A stretch of 64,000 nucleotides of DNA, taken from positions 1 through 64,000 of the forward strand of contig NZ_FNCN01000021.1 in NCBI RefSeq assembly GCF_900100605.1, read 5' to 3'. The stretch is from Sinosporangium album. Lineage in GTDB: Bacteria; Actinomycetota; Actinomycetes; Streptosporangiales; Streptosporangiaceae. The notes under the pieces are model-generated. The model saw only the letters and a list, made by a program, of their open reading frames with translations. It was not told where the DNA came from and ran no database searches. A program made the translations under genes and the position numbers. Of this stretch, positions 50,470 to 59,405 are shown in pieces (within the stretch, counting starts at the first letter, position 1; each line of letters begins with the position of its first letter).

Positions 50470-51420
50470 ATGAGCGATCTCGGCCACGTGCTCGTCCTGG
50501 CCGGTGGGCTGTCCTACGAGCGTGAAGTGTCTCTACGCTCAGGCCGCCGCGTCAGCGAGGTGCTCCGCGCCGTCGAGGTCGACGTCGAAACCAGAGACGC
50601 CGACGCCACGCTGGTCCCCGCCGTGCTGGCCGACCCGCCCGACGCCGTCTTCGTCACCCTCCACGGCGGCTCCGGAGAGGACGGCGCCATCCGGTCCGTG
50701 CTCGAACTCCTCGGCCTCCCCTACGTCGGAGCCGACCCCGACGCCTGCCGCGTCGCCTACGACAAGCCCACCGCCAAGGCGGTCATCCGATCCGTCGGGC
50801 TCCACACGCCCGACTCGGTCGCCCTGCCCAAGGAGACCTTCCACGACCTCGGGGCCTCCGCCGTACTTTCGCGCATCATCGACCGGCTCGGACTGCCGCT
50901 CTTCGTCAAACCCGCCCGAGGCGGCTCCGCCCTCGGCGCCTCCATGGTGCGCACCGCCGAAGAGCTCCCCGCCGCCATGGTCGGCTGCTTCGCGTACGGC
51001 GACACCGCCCTCATCGAGCGCTACATCGAAGGCGTCGAAGTCTCCGTGTCCGTCGTCGACCTCGGCGACGGCCCCGAAGCCCTCCCGCCCGTCGAGATCG
51101 TCGCCGACGGGGGCGTCTACGACTACGCCGCCCGCTACACCGCCGGCCGCACCGAGTTCTTCGCCCCCGCGCGCCTCACCCCCGATCTCATCGCGGCCTG
51201 CGAGCGAACCGCGGTCACCGCCCACAACGCCCTCGGCCTCCGCGACCTCTCACGCACCGACCTGATCGTTGACGCCGACGGGCAGTGCCACTTCCTCGAA
51301 GTCAACGTCGCCCCCGGCATGACCGAAACCTCCTTGTTCCCCATGGCCGTCGAATCCGCCGGGCGCGATCTCGGCACCCTCTGCCGCGGCCTCCTCCAAG
51401 CCGCCGCCGGCCGCCGCTGA
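50470..51420 (+). CDS. D-alanine-D-alanine ligase-like ATP-grasp enzyme
   Basis: This 316-residue protein is a ligase of the Ddl type. VLVLAGGLSYEREVSLRSG and FVTLHGGSGEDGAIRSVLELLGLPYVG match the N-terminal domain. VKPARGGSALGASMV is the ATP-grasp lysine loop, and DLIVDADGQCHFLEVNVAPGMTETSLFP carries the metal-binding residues and C-terminal Ser/Tyr-like loop. Ddl joins two D-Ala for peptidoglycan. It is shorter than many Ddl proteins (about 350) and lies beside an aminotransferase and parB, so it may be a second Ddl. Confidence 0.9.
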   Translation: MSDLGHVLVLAGGLSYEREVSLRSGRRVSEVLRAVEVDVETRDADATLVPAVLADPPDAVFVTLHGGSGEDGAIRSVLELLGLPYVGADPDACRVAYDKPTAKAVIRSVGLHTPDSVALPKETFHDLGASAVLSRIIDRLGLPLFVKPARGGSALGASMVRTAEELPAAMVGCFAYGDTALIERYIEGVEVSVSVVDLGDGPEALPPVEIVADGGVYDYAARYTAGRTEFFAPARLTPDLIAACERTAVTAHNALGLRDLSRTDLIVDADGQCHFLEVNVAPGMTETSLFPMAVESAGRDLGTLCRGLLQAAAGRR

Positions 51421-51449
51421 CGCCAGGCCCGTACCTCGGGGCCGTGCGC

Positions 51450-51488
51450 AGGGGCCGCGTGTAGGGGCCGCGTGCAGGGGCCGCGTGT
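51450..51488. repeat. 13-base tandem repeat
   Basis: Three copies of AGGGGCCGCGTG(C/T) run head to tail between the Ddl-like and threonine-aldolase-like genes. Confidence 0.8.
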
Positions 51489-51607
51489 AGGGCACTGGGC
51501 CTGTACAGCAGCGCCCTGCAGGCCCGACCAACGTGCCCCAGAGGCGGCCCCGAACGCTTCCTCCGGCGGCCAAAGCAGGGCCGTGCGGGGCTGGAAAGCC
51601 GACCCTT

Positions 51608-51613
51608 TACCCT
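51608..51613 (+). promoter_or_regulatory. -10 element TACCCT for the threonine-aldolase-like gene
   Basis: The predicted start point 7 bases on is 51620, exactly the ATG, so a leaderless message is expected. Confidence 0.6.
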
Positions 51614-51619
51614 GGCGCA

Positions 51620-52681
51620 ATGACTGAGACGCCTCCCACGGACTTCGCCAGCGACAACCACGCCGGAGTGCACCCGGATGTGATGGCCGCGATCGCCGCC
51701 GCGAACGTCGGATCGGCCCCGGCGTACGGCGGGGACCCGTGGACCGAGGCCTTTCAGGAGCGCGTGCGCGCGGAGTTCGGGGAGGACGCCGAAGGATTCC
51801 CCGTGTTCAACGGCGCCGGGGCCAACATGGTCGGCCTCGCCCCGGCACTGGGCCGCTACGACGCGATCATCTGCGCCGGCACCGCCCACATCGCCACCCA
51901 CGAGGCAGGCGCGCCCGAACGTCTCCTCGGCGTCAAGCTCATCACCGTGAGCACCTCTGACGGCAAGCTCACGCCGGTCGACATCACGTCACGCCTTGGC
52001 GGTCTCGGCAACCACCACGAATCACAGCCGCGTGTCGTCTCCATTTCCCAGTCCAGCGAACTCGGCACCTGCTACACCCCCGACGAGGTCGCCGCCCTCG
52101 CCGCGGCCTCCCATGCCCACGGGCTTCTCCTGCACATGGACGGTGCCCGCATCGCCAACGCCGCGGCGTATCTCGGCACCTCCCTGCGCTCTTTCACCAC
52201 CGATGCCGGCGTGGACATCCTGAGTTTCGGCGGCACCAAGAACGGCGCTCTGGCCGCTGAGGCCGTCATCGTCCTCTCGCCTGCCCTCACGCCCACGATC
52301 CCGTTCCTGCGTCGCCAGTCGCTCCAGCTCGCGTCGAAGATGCGCTTCATCTCCGCCCAGTTGACGGCGCTCCTCACCGACAAGCTGTGGCACGCCAACG
52401 CCGACCACGCCAACGCGATGGCCACCCGGCTTGCGGACGGCATCGCCGACCTACCGGGAGTCTCCATCACCTACCCCGTCCAGTCCAACGCTGTCTTCGC
52501 CGCCCTCCCCCAGGCGGCCGTCCCCGTGCTACGTGAGCGCTTCGTCTTCCACACCTGGGACGCTTCCGCGAGGGTGGTGCGCTTGGTGACCGCTTTCAAC
52601 ACCGCACCCGACGACGTGGACGCTTTCATCGCCGCCACCCGGGAGGCAGTGAAGGGCGATGTTTCACGTGAAACCATCTGA
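51620..52681 (+). CDS. Threonine aldolase-like beta-eliminating lyase
   Basis: This 353-residue PLP enzyme of the low-specificity threonine aldolase type starts DFASDNHAGVHPDVM. It has PVFNGAGANMVGL for the cofactor, LLHMDGARIANAA with the PLP Asp, and the Schiff-base Lys in LSFGGTKNGALAAE. It cleaves L-threonine or similar hydroxy-amino acids to glycine and aldehyde. ATG 51620 is the predicted transcription start. The last codons, VSRETI, are encoded by a parS site. Confidence 0.9.
   Translation: MTETPPTDFASDNHAGVHPDVMAAIAAANVGSAPAYGGDPWTEAFQERVRAEFGEDAEGFPVFNGAGANMVGLAPALGRYDAIICAGTAHIATHEAGAPERLLGVKLITVSTSDGKLTPVDITSRLGGLGNHHESQPRVVSISQSSELGTCYTPDEVAALAAASHAHGLLLHMDGARIANAAAYLGTSLRSFTTDAGVDILSFGGTKNGALAAEAVIVLSPALTPTIPFLRRQSLQLASKMRFISAQLTALLTDKLWHANADHANAMATRLADGIADLPGVSITYPVQSNAVFAALPQAAVPVLRERFVFHTWDASARVVRLVTAFNTAPDDVDAFIAATREAVKGDVSRETI
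52661..52674. other. parS site 1
   Basis: GTTTCACGTGAAAC is the ParB-binding palindrome. It lies inside the 3' end of the threonine-aldolase-like gene, encoding Val-Ser-Arg-Glu-Thr. Confidence 0.93.
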
Positions 52682-52722
52682 CCCGCCCCGCCGCCACGGC
52701 GCTCTGCAATTACAGGCGCGAT

Positions 52723-52736
52723 GTTTCACGTGAAAC
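52723..52736. other. parS site 2
   Basis: This is an exact GTTTCACGTGAAAC palindrome, 49 bases after parS site 1. Confidence 0.93.
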
Positions 52737-52856
52737 CCCGCAGTCCCCCGACTAACAAGGCACCGCGCCTCGCGTGCCCTGCCTCCCCACAGTTCCCCGC
52801 CAATGAAAGAGACAGTTTCCCGGCCCGCTCTCCGGTTCAGCTGACCGATAGCCCAT

Positions 52857-52870
52857 GTTTCACGTGAAAC
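52857..52870. other. parS site 3
   Basis: This is an exact GTTTCACGTGAAAC palindrome; with flanking T and A it is the full 16-base form. Confidence 0.93.
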
Positions 52871-53009
52871 AACGAGTCCTGGGACAGACCCAAGCCCCCC
52901 AGACCCCAGACCTCAGCCGCTCAGGCTCATGCCGTACAACAGGGCCGCAAGGCCCATCCCCTGGCCCCCTGGATCCGGCCAGGTCTCGCCCTACGGTCGA
53001 AGCCGAGCG

Positions 53010-53987
53010 TCACCTATCGTCGTCGTCGTGCATCGAGTCGACCGCTTCCGGTGCGAGGGTGACGAGGATGCGCTCAAGGTCCTCAAGGCTGGCGAACTCC
53101 ACGACGATGCGCCCTTTCTGGCGGCCCATGTCGACCTTGACCTTGGTCTCGAAGCGGTCCGAGAGGTGGTCGGCGAGTTCGCGTAGCGCCGGGGGCGGGG
53201 CCTTCTTGGCGGCCCTCTCGCGGGTGGGGGCGCTGCTCGCGTGGACGTCGCCGATGGCGACGATCTCCTCGACCGCGCGCACCGACAGCTGTTCGGCGAC
53301 GATGCGCCGTGCGAGGTGCTCTTGGAGGTGCGGGTCGTCGAGGGAGCAGAGGGCCCTCGCGTGGCCGGCGCTGAGGACGCCGGCGGCGACGCGCTTTTGC
53401 ACATCGGGCGGGAGCTTCAGCAGGCGGATCATGTTGGTGACGTGGGAGCGGGAGCGGCTGACGCGCTGCGCGAGCTGTTCGTGGGTGGCGCCGAAGTCGT
53501 CGAGGAGCTGCTGGTAGGCCGCCGCTTCCTCCAGCGGGTTGAGCTGCTCCCTCTGGAGGTTCTCCAGCAGGGCGTCCCGCAGCATGTCGTCATCGTGTGT
53601 GCTGCGGACGATCGCGGGGATGCGGGCGAGACCCGCGAGCTTGGAGGCGCGGCAGCGCCGCTCCCCCATGACGAGCTCGTAGCGGCCTCCCCCGAGCGCG
53701 CGAACGACGATGGGCTGGAGAAGGCCCACCTCCGCGATGGACTCGGTGAGCTCCTTGAGCTGCTGATCGCCGAAGTTCTTACGCGGCTGGCGCGGATTGG
53801 GCACGATGTCGGCGAGCGGGATCTCGTCGAAATAGGCTCCCATCACCGGCTTCGGCGCGGGTTCCACCACGGTTTGCATGAGGGCGGGCACGACCGCCGC
53901 CACCGTCTCCGGATCAGGAGCGATGGGCTTTGTCGGGATGAGCGCCCCGAGTCCCCTGCCAAGTCCGCCGCGTCGCTGCTGACTCAA
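53010..53987 (-). CDS. parB: Chromosome partitioning protein ParB
   Basis: This 325-residue CTPase binds parS and spreads to form the segregation complex. The N-terminus [18 protein letters not shown] contacts ParA. The Box I/II region carries [22 protein letters not shown] and [20 protein letters not shown]. The helix-turn-helix has [28 protein letters not shown], and a C-terminal dimerization domain follows. TTG 53987 is chosen because AGGAG lies 5 bases upstream and it gives the family start; GTG 54023 is the longer reading. It follows parA, and four parS sites lie nearby. Confidence 0.96.
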   Translation of the reverse strand: MSQQRRGGLGRGLGALIPTKPIAPDPETVAAVVPALMQTVVEPAPKPVMGAYFDEIPLADIVPNPRQPRKNFGDQQLKELTESIAEVGLLQPIVVRALGGGRYELVMGERRCRASKLAGLARIPAIVRSTHDDDMLRDALLENLQREQLNPLEEAAAYQQLLDDFGATHEQLAQRVSRSRSHVTNMIRLLKLPPDVQKRVAAGVLSAGHARALCSLDDPHLQEHLARRIVAEQLSVRAVEEIVAIGDVHASSAPTRERAAKKAPPPALRELADHLSDRFETKVKVDMGRQKGRIVVEFASLEDLERILVTLAPEAVDSMHDDDDR

Positions 53988-54137
53988 TGCGTCTCCTACG
54001 TTCACCCGGCCGCTTCCGGTCACCAGCAGAGATTACAGCCGCGCACGGCACTCGGCGGTCGGCGTCCGCCGGGGCCTGAGGCGGTCAACCGTCGGGCTTC
54101 CGCCGTATACCGGTACGGCGGAAGCCGGCTGTCGAGG

Positions 54138-55223
54138 TCAGGCGGCGACGCCGCGGTGGGCCAGCTCCCGGGCGGCGTCGACATAGGCCATCGCGCCGCT
54201 TGAACCGGGATCGTAGGTGATCACGGATTGGCCGTAGCTCGGCGCCTCGGAGACACGGACGCTGCGCGGGATGACCGTGCCGATGACCGTGTCGCCGAAG
54301 TGGGTGCGCACTTCCTCGGCGACCTGGGAGGCCAGTCTGGTGCGCCCGTCGTACATCGTGAGGAGGATCGTCGACAGGTTGAGCTTGGGGCTGAGGTGGG
54401 CCTTGATGAGGTCGACGTTGCGGAGCAACTGGCCGAGTCCCTCCAGCGCGTAGTACTCGCATTGGATGGGGATCAGCAGTTCGTCCGCCGCGACGAGGGC
54501 GTTGACGGTGAGGAGCCCCAGCGACGGCGGGCAGTCGATGATGATGTAGTCGAAGCTGTGCGTGTCGAGCGCGTTGATCGCCCTGCTGAGGCGGGATTCG
54601 CGTGCGACGAGCGAGACGAGTTCGATTTCGGCGCCGGCGAGGTCGATGGTGGCGGGAGCACACCACAGGCCCGGCATATCAGGAACCTCCTTGATGATCT
54701 CGGCCATGGGCCGATCACCAACGAGCACCTGATACACGTCCGGAATATCCCCCCTGTGCTCGGTCGCCAGGGCTGTCGAGGCATTGCCCTGCGGATCGAG
54801 ATCGATGACGAGCACCTTCAGACCGTGCATCGACAGCGCAGCCGCCAGATTGACGGAGGTCGTGGTCTTACCGACCCCGCCCTTCTGGTTGGCCACAGCG
54901 ATGATGCGGCATTTGGGGGGACGGGGCCAGTCACCGTCACGGCCGCCGTTGGCATTCCCCACCGTGCGCGCGGACATCTTCGTCTGAGCCGATGTTTCAC
55001 GTGAAACCACTGAACTGAGTGCCTCTCGTACCAGCGGCGAATCGCCGGGGTTAAGGGGAATCTGGGTCACGGTCGTCGTTATCTGCGCCGCACGTGGGGG
55101 TTCCGGTGCGGCGGAACGCTCGGGAACCTCCGGCCATCCCAGGCCGGACGAGCGTTCGCGGGACACGGCACCGTTGAATCGCGGCCATCCGAGGCCACTC
55201 GCCGTACCCGCCACAACCGTCAC
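54138..55223 (-). CDS. parA: Chromosome partitioning ATPase ParA
   Basis: This 361-residue ATPase drives origin segregation. The deviant Walker A ANQKGGVGKTT (near residue 111) and IIDCPPSLGLLT (Walker B) are present. An unusually long N-terminal extension (1-100) contains two SGLGWP repeats and VVSRET (72-77), the latter encoded by a parS site inside the gene. GTG 55223 overlaps the rsmG stop (GTGA), and Streptomyces ParA also carries a parS-encoded VSRET in its N-terminus. An internal ATG at 54977 would give a form lacking the extension. Confidence 0.95.
   Translation of the reverse strand: MTVVAGTASGLGWPRFNGAVSRERSSGLGWPEVPERSAAPEPPRAAQITTTVTQIPLNPGDSPLVREALSSVVSRETSAQTKMSARTVGNANGGRDGDWPRPPKCRIIAVANQKGGVGKTTTSVNLAAALSMHGLKVLVIDLDPQGNASTALATEHRGDIPDVYQVLVGDRPMAEIIKEVPDMPGLWCAPATIDLAGAEIELVSLVARESRLSRAINALDTHSFDYIIIDCPPSLGLLTVNALVAADELLIPIQCEYYALEGLGQLLRNVDLIKAHLSPKLNLSTILLTMYDGRTRLASQVAEEVRTHFGDTVIGTVIPRSVRVSEAPSYGQSVITYDPGSSGAMAYVDAARELAHRGVAA
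54994..55007. other. parS site 4, inside parA
   Basis: This exact GTTTCACGTGAAAC palindrome lies in the coding sequence for the ParA N-terminal extension, about 2.1 kb from the other three sites. Confidence 0.93.
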
Positions 55224-55918
55224 CTCTTCCGTCGGCGCCGCGACGCCCTGTGGTCTCGCTCGGGCGCGCGGCCGGCGACCACCCGAACCAGAGTTGCAGG
55301 CGGCTCGACCTTACCGTGCCCGACTGAGACAAGCTCAGCCGTTTGCACCCCACTGGCGTGCAATTGGGCTTGCGCGTCGGCCAATTCCTCGGCGGCACGC
55401 TCCCCCTTCATCGCCAGCAGTTCGCCTCCTTCGCGAAGCAGAGGCAGCGACCAGGCGAGCAACCGGTCCAGCGGGGCGACCGCACGCGCGCACGCGACAT
55501 CGAAGAAACGCTTGCCCACGAGCTCCTCCGCCCGCCCGCGCAGCACCTCGACGTTGTCCAGTTTCAGCTCTTGGACGCACTCATGAAGGAATACCGTACG
55601 GCGGAGCAGCGGTTCGAGCAGGGTCACCGTAATGTCGGGGCGCACAATCGCCAGGACCAATCCGGGCAGTCCGGCCCCCGAGCCGATGTCCACAAGTTTC
55701 GCCGCGGGCGGGACCGCCTCGGCCACCACGGCACAGTTGAGCAGGTGGCGGTCCCAGATGCGCGGCACCTCCCGGGGCCCCAGCAACCCCCTGACCACGC
55801 CCGGCCCGGCCAGCATTTCGGCGAACGTCTGCGCCCTGAGCCACGCTTCCCCGGTGAAGACCTCGCGGGCCACTTCCGGCGCATCGGGCAGTTCTTCTCG
55901 CTCCGTGTTCTCCGCCAT
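55220..55918 (-). CDS. rsmG: 16S rRNA (guanine527-N7)-methyltransferase
   Basis: This 232-residue SAM-dependent enzyme has WDRHLLNCAVVAEAVP and the SAM motif LVDIGSGAGLPGLVLAI, followed by LLEPLLRRTVFLHE and ACARAVAPLDRLL. It methylates G527 in the 530 loop; loss gives low-level streptomycin resistance in relatives. It is coupled to parA by GTGA and separated from jag by a terminator, so rsmG-parA-parB probably forms its own operon. Confidence 0.95.
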   Translation of the reverse strand: MAENTEREELPDAPEVAREVFTGEAWLRAQTFAEMLAGPGVVRGLLGPREVPRIWDRHLLNCAVVAEAVPPAAKLVDIGSGAGLPGLVLAIVRPDITVTLLEPLLRRTVFLHECVQELKLDNVEVLRGRAEELVGKRFFDVACARAVAPLDRLLAWSLPLLREGGELLAMKGERAAEELADAQAQLHASGVQTAELVSVGHGKVEPPATLVRVVAGRAPERDHRASRRRRKR

Positions 55919-56071
55919 CGCTCACTCGACTTGACAACCCATGGTGGCCAGGAATGCACCACGTGACCGTGTCCATACGAGTTCTAAGGCTAACGGGCGG
56001 CGTGCCATGGCTGTACGAGGCAGGGCCCACTGCTTTGCCGTAGGGCACCCGCCGGCGACCCCGGAAAACAA

Positions 56072-56102
56072 ACGGAGCCCGCTCACCATAAGCGGGCTCC
56101 GT
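56072..56102 (-). terminator. Terminator of the rpmH-jag operon
   Basis: A perfect 12-bp stem (56072-56083 with 56091-56102) has a 7-base loop, and on the minus strand it is followed by TTTGTTTTC. It lies after the jag stop. Confidence 0.9.
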
Positions 56103-56128
56103 CTATCGCGCGTTGGATCTAGGCGGAT

Positions 56129-56644
56129 CTAGGCGGGAAGAACCACCACGTACCTACGCGGTTCCTCGCCTTCGGACTCGGACCGGAGACCGGCCGCGGC
56201 GACCGCGTCATGGACGATCTTGCGCTCGAACGGCGTCATCGGCTGGAGCGCGTGGGGCTCCCCGCTGCGCTTGACGTCATCGGAGATCTGCGAGCCCAGC
56301 TTGCTCAGCTCACTCCTGCGGCGCTCACGGTATCCGGCGACGTCGAGCATCAGCCGGCACCGCTCCCCCGTCTGGCGGTGAACGGCGAGGCGCGTCAGCT
56401 CCTGAAGCGCCTCCAGCACTTCCCCGTTGGGACCGACAAGGTCGATTCCCTTGACCCCGACGACAGACACGACCGCGCGATCACCCTCGACGTCCATGTC
56501 GATATCACCGTCGATGTCGGCGATATCCAGGAGACCTTCGATGTAGTCCGCCGCGATATCGCCCTCCTGCTCCAGGGCGGCGACATCGGGGGCGGTCTTC
56601 ACGGACTCCTGCTCGGCCTCGGTCACGTCCGGCCTCTCCTTCAT
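56129..56644 (-). CDS. jag: Jag/KhpB-type RNA-binding protein
   Basis: This 171-residue protein has an acidic N-terminus, a KH domain with IDLVGPNGEVLEALQELTRLAV (near residue 70), and a C-terminal R3H domain with PMTPFERKIVHDAVAAAGLRSESEGEEPRRYVVVLP. Such proteins bind RNA and are linked to cell division and envelope control. It lies just after yidC in the rpmH-rnpA-yidD-yidC-jag order and is closed by a terminator. Confidence 0.94.
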   Translation of the reverse strand: MKERPDVTEAEQESVKTAPDVAALEQEGDIAADYIEGLLDIADIDGDIDMDVEGDRAVVSVVGVKGIDLVGPNGEVLEALQELTRLAVHRQTGERCRLMLDVAGYRERRRSELSKLGSQISDDVKRSGEPHALQPMTPFERKIVHDAVAAAGLRSESEGEEPRRYVVVLPA

Positions 56645-56667
56645 GCTGGCGGGTCGAGAGACCCTGG

Positions 56668-57621
56668 CTACGACTTCTTGCTACCCGTGCGCTTGCTGCG
56701 GGGCTGTCGGGTGGGCTGCTGCCTGACCATCTTGGGCTTCGGCTCGGGCTCGGGCTCAGGCTCGGGCTGCTTGCCGCCCTTGAACACCTTGCTCAGCAGG
56801 CCGGGCTTCGGCTCGACGGGAATCACCCTGCCCTTGTCGTCGAACTGAGGCATCGGGTTGCGGCTGTAGAACCAGTGCTGCTGGCCCAGCGTCCACAGGT
56901 TCGTCGTCACCCAGTAGAGGATCAGGCCCAGCGGGAAGTTCAAGCTGAAGACGGCAAACAGCGGCGACAGATACATCAAAATCTTCTGCTGCTGTGCCAT
57001 CGGGTTGTCCGGCATCTGCTGAATCGAGCGGGTCACGCTCTGCCGGACGGTGAGGAAGGTCGTCAGCGAACTGATCGCCACGAAGACGGCCAGCACAATC
57101 TTCGTCTGCAGCGGGACGGCGTCCAACGCCTCGATGTCCGCCGAGCTGGTGAAGAACGTCGCCGGAATGGGGGCGCCGAGAATGTGCGCGGCCCGGGCGC
57201 TGTCGACCAGCTCCTTGGTCATCCCGAACTTGACCTCACCGTGTGCCATGGCGTTCAGCACGGTGAACATCGAGATGAAGATCGGGAACTGCGCCACGAT
57301 GGGCAGACAGCCACCGAGGGGGTTGGCGCCGGCCGTCTGGTAGACGCGCATGACCTCCTGGTTCATGCGCTGTTTGTCGTTCTTATAGCGCTTCCGGATC
57401 TCCTGAACCTTGGGCGCAAGCTCCTGCATCTTCTTCGAAGACCGCATCTGCTTCAGGAAGAGCGGGAAGATCAGCAGACGCATCAGCACGGTCAGTGTGA
57501 TGATGGTCAACGCCCAGTTGAGCCCACTGTCCTTCGCAAGGAAGGTGCTGTAGCCCTGGTGAATCCAGGTGATGACTTGCGCGACGGCTGTATAAAGCCA
57601 GTTCAGCCAGGACAGCTCCAC
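56668..57621 (-). CDS. yidC: Membrane protein insertase YidC
   Basis: This 317-residue Oxa1/YidC-family insertase has a first helix near residue 5-20 and WALTIITLTVLMRLLIFPLFLKQMRSSKKMQEL containing the conserved groove Arg. Later helices include GGCLPIVAQFPIFISMFTVL and FPLGLILYWVTTNLWTLGQQ. The basic, Glu-Pro-repeat-rich tail (PEPEPEPEP) may bind ribosomes. GTG 57621 follows AAGGGAG, four bases after the yidD stop. It inserts membrane proteins alone or with SecYEG. Confidence 0.95.
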   Translation of the reverse strand: MELSWLNWLYTAVAQVITWIHQGYSTFLAKDSGLNWALTIITLTVLMRLLIFPLFLKQMRSSKKMQELAPKVQEIRKRYKNDKQRMNQEVMRVYQTAGANPLGGCLPIVAQFPIFISMFTVLNAMAHGEVKFGMTKELVDSARAAHILGAPIPATFFTSSADIEALDAVPLQTKIVLAVFVAISSLTTFLTVRQSVTRSIQQMPDNPMAQQQKILMYLSPLFAVFSLNFPLGLILYWVTTNLWTLGQQHWFYSRNPMPQFDDKGRVIPVEPKPGLLSKVFKGGKQPEPEPEPEPKPKMVRQQPTRQPRSKRTGSKKS

Positions 57622-57625
57622 TGAG

Positions 57626-57901
57626 CTAGCTCCCTTGCTTTTCGTGAGACCGGACCAGGCTTGGGGGCACCGGGTCAAAACCTCCGGGATGGAATGGGTG
57701 GCAACGCCCGATTCTCCGGACTGTCAGCCATGACCCGCGCAGTGGGCCGTGTACGGCAATCGCCTCAAGCCCATAGGCACTGCACGAAGGGTAGAAGCGG
57801 CAGCGCGGTCCGAGCAAAGGGCTTATGAAGGCCCGGTAGAACTTGATCGGACCAATCAGGACCCTTGCTCCGAGTCCCGGCGTGTGCTGCGCCTCCATCA
57901 T
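57626..57901 (-). CDS. yidD: Membrane protein insertion efficiency factor YidD
   Basis: This 91-residue protein has the diagnostic [28 protein letters not shown] and [18 protein letters not shown]. YidD aids YidC-dependent insertion. The ATG overlaps the rnpA stop as TGATG, so it is coupled. It is in the standard order between rnpA and yidC. Confidence 0.95.
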   Translation of the reverse strand: MMEAQHTPGLGARVLIGPIKFYRAFISPLLGPRCRFYPSCSAYGLEAIAVHGPLRGSWLTVRRIGRCHPFHPGGFDPVPPSLVRSHEKQGS

Positions 57902-58278
57902 CAATGTCCATCCCTCGGGGTCTGCCGACCAGACCCTCGCCGCCTGAGTAAGCGATCGAGCGCGGCATCGAGTTCGACGGCGAGGCGCTCGCTGCGCGCG
58001 GACGCGGCCGGTGGATTGGCGCGTACAACAAGCAGGCTACCTCGCGGGAGCTGCTCAAGGCGGTCACGCATCAAGTGGCGCAGACGACGTTTGACCTTGT
58101 TCCTATCCACAGCCCCGCCTACGGCACGGCTCACGACAAACCCCACCAAAGCCGGTTGGTCAACGTCATCGCGTAGCCGTAGGTGCGCCACCAGGGTAGG
58201 CCGACCTACCCGGCCGCCCTTACGGACAGCGGCCGAGAAATCCTCCCCCCGTCTCATACGGGAGCCGCGCGGTAGCAC
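57901..58278 (-). CDS. rnpA: Ribonuclease P protein component
   Basis: This 125-residue basic protein binds the RNA subunit of RNase P and helps mature tRNA 5' ends. The start [21 protein letters not shown] and the RNR-type motif [17 protein letters not shown] are typical. GTG 58278 is used. It lies 105 bases after rpmH in the same direction, and its stop overlaps yidD. Confidence 0.94.
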   Translation of the reverse strand: MLPRGSRMRRGEDFSAAVRKGGRVGRPTLVAHLRLRDDVDQPALVGFVVSRAVGGAVDRNKVKRRLRHLMRDRLEQLPRGSLLVVRANPPAASARSERLAVELDAALDRLLRRRGSGRQTPRDGH

Positions 58279-58383
58279 GAGTGGACCTTCTCAGAAGGAT
58301 CAGGGCGGGTACGGCTATCGCCCGCCGGGACCGACCCGGCGGGCGACAACCGATGAAATTTGACCCGGGTAACCGGAAGACCG

Positions 58384-58521
58384 TCAGGCGGACAGGGTCT
58401 CGCGACCCTTACGGCGACGGGCGGCCAGGATGGCCCGGCCGGCTCGGGTGCGCATGCGCAGCCGGAAGCCGTGGGTCTTCGCGCGGCGACGGTTGTTCGG
58501 CTGGAAAGTACGCTTGCTCAC
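58384..58521 (-). CDS. rpmH: 50S ribosomal protein L34
   Basis: This 45-residue protein starts at GTG 58521 with [15 protein letters not shown] and has the conserved [21 protein letters not shown] and ends GRETLSA. It is the short very basic L34 always found beside rnpA at the bacterial origin. It is divergent from dnaA, as usual. Confidence 0.97.
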   Translation of the reverse strand: MSKRTFQPNNRRRAKTHGFRLRMRTRAGRAILAARRRKGRETLSA

Positions 58522-59405
58522 GAGTGGGCTCCAGGCTTCAGGGCGCGTCTTGTGGTCAAGACGCCTCTACACACGGGAGGCTTGCCAGGCCCGCGAGGGC
58601 ATGCGGAAGTCCCGCCGAGTGACAAGCCGACCGTCGTACGTTACGGGCGACACGTGCTTCAGGTCAAACCAGACGTCGCCGTACGGCCCCGCCACCCACC
58701 GCCGGCCGCCCCCTTCTCCACCTCTTCCGCCACACCGGCCCTGGGGAGTTAGGTCGGAATTCCAACTCATCTCGCTCGTTCCGAACCCCCGGATCTCAAG
58801 CCCCACAGCCCATCCATCGGTCTTCCCCAGCTCGGAGCGACCATCCGGCCGAAGTCCCGAACTCGACCGAGCGTGCGGCGGGCACCAGGGGCCGGATCGG
58901 CCGCAAGAGCAAAGACGCATCAACGGGCCATACGCACGAGACACTCGAAGCCGGGCGGGATCGTGGCCGAACCGAGATACGGCGGTGGGAGCGCGGGGGT
59001 GGGGTGGGGCGCGGTGAGGGTGCGCGGGGGCGGGGGCGCCAGCCGTATCGGAGAAGTTATCCACTGTTTCCACAGGTGGGTTATCTACAGGCGTCGGGCC
59101 ATCCACAGGATGTGCACTCACGGCCCTCAGGGCTGCCCTAGGCTGTGGACAACGTCTTGAAGGCGGTTGTGCACACGACTAGTGTCAGCCCTTCGGAAGA
59201 TTCCCTCTGCCAGCGGATTGTCGCAGGAGCCGCGAGTGACTGCCTGTGCACAACATGTGGATGGACTGTGGATCTCCAGAGGAGATCGTTGCCTTGCCCG
59301 CCTGTGGACGTGTGGGTTTTCCGGCCTTGTCGGGTGGCGCCGACGGGGGTTGGGTGTGGATAAACGATCGCGGGGGGCCGCGGCATGGAGGAAGGTGGCC
59401 GAGCC
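58522..59405. promoter_or_regulatory. rpmH-dnaA intergenic region with DnaA boxes
   Basis: No credible gene is seen in these 884 bases. DnaA-box-like 9-mers cluster at 59057 (TTATCCACT), 59066, 59081 (TTATCTACA), 59099, 59144 (TTGTCCACA on minus) and 59355 (perfect TTATCCACA on minus). This suggests DnaA control of its own promoter and of rpmH. Confidence 0.7.

Larger units (their letters stand above)
52682..53009. other. Intergenic region with two parS sites
   Basis: No gene is supported here. Two parS palindromes are present (listed separately). The rest is GC-rich spacer between convergent genes. Confidence 0.7.

Noticed and set aside
58567-59121. A 184-codon minus-strand ORF between rpmH and dnaA
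   Set aside because: It has no ribosome site, no recognisable domain and a biased His/Pro/Arg/Gly composition. Its first codons are made of DnaA-box DNA. It looks like a GC-rich shadow ORF.
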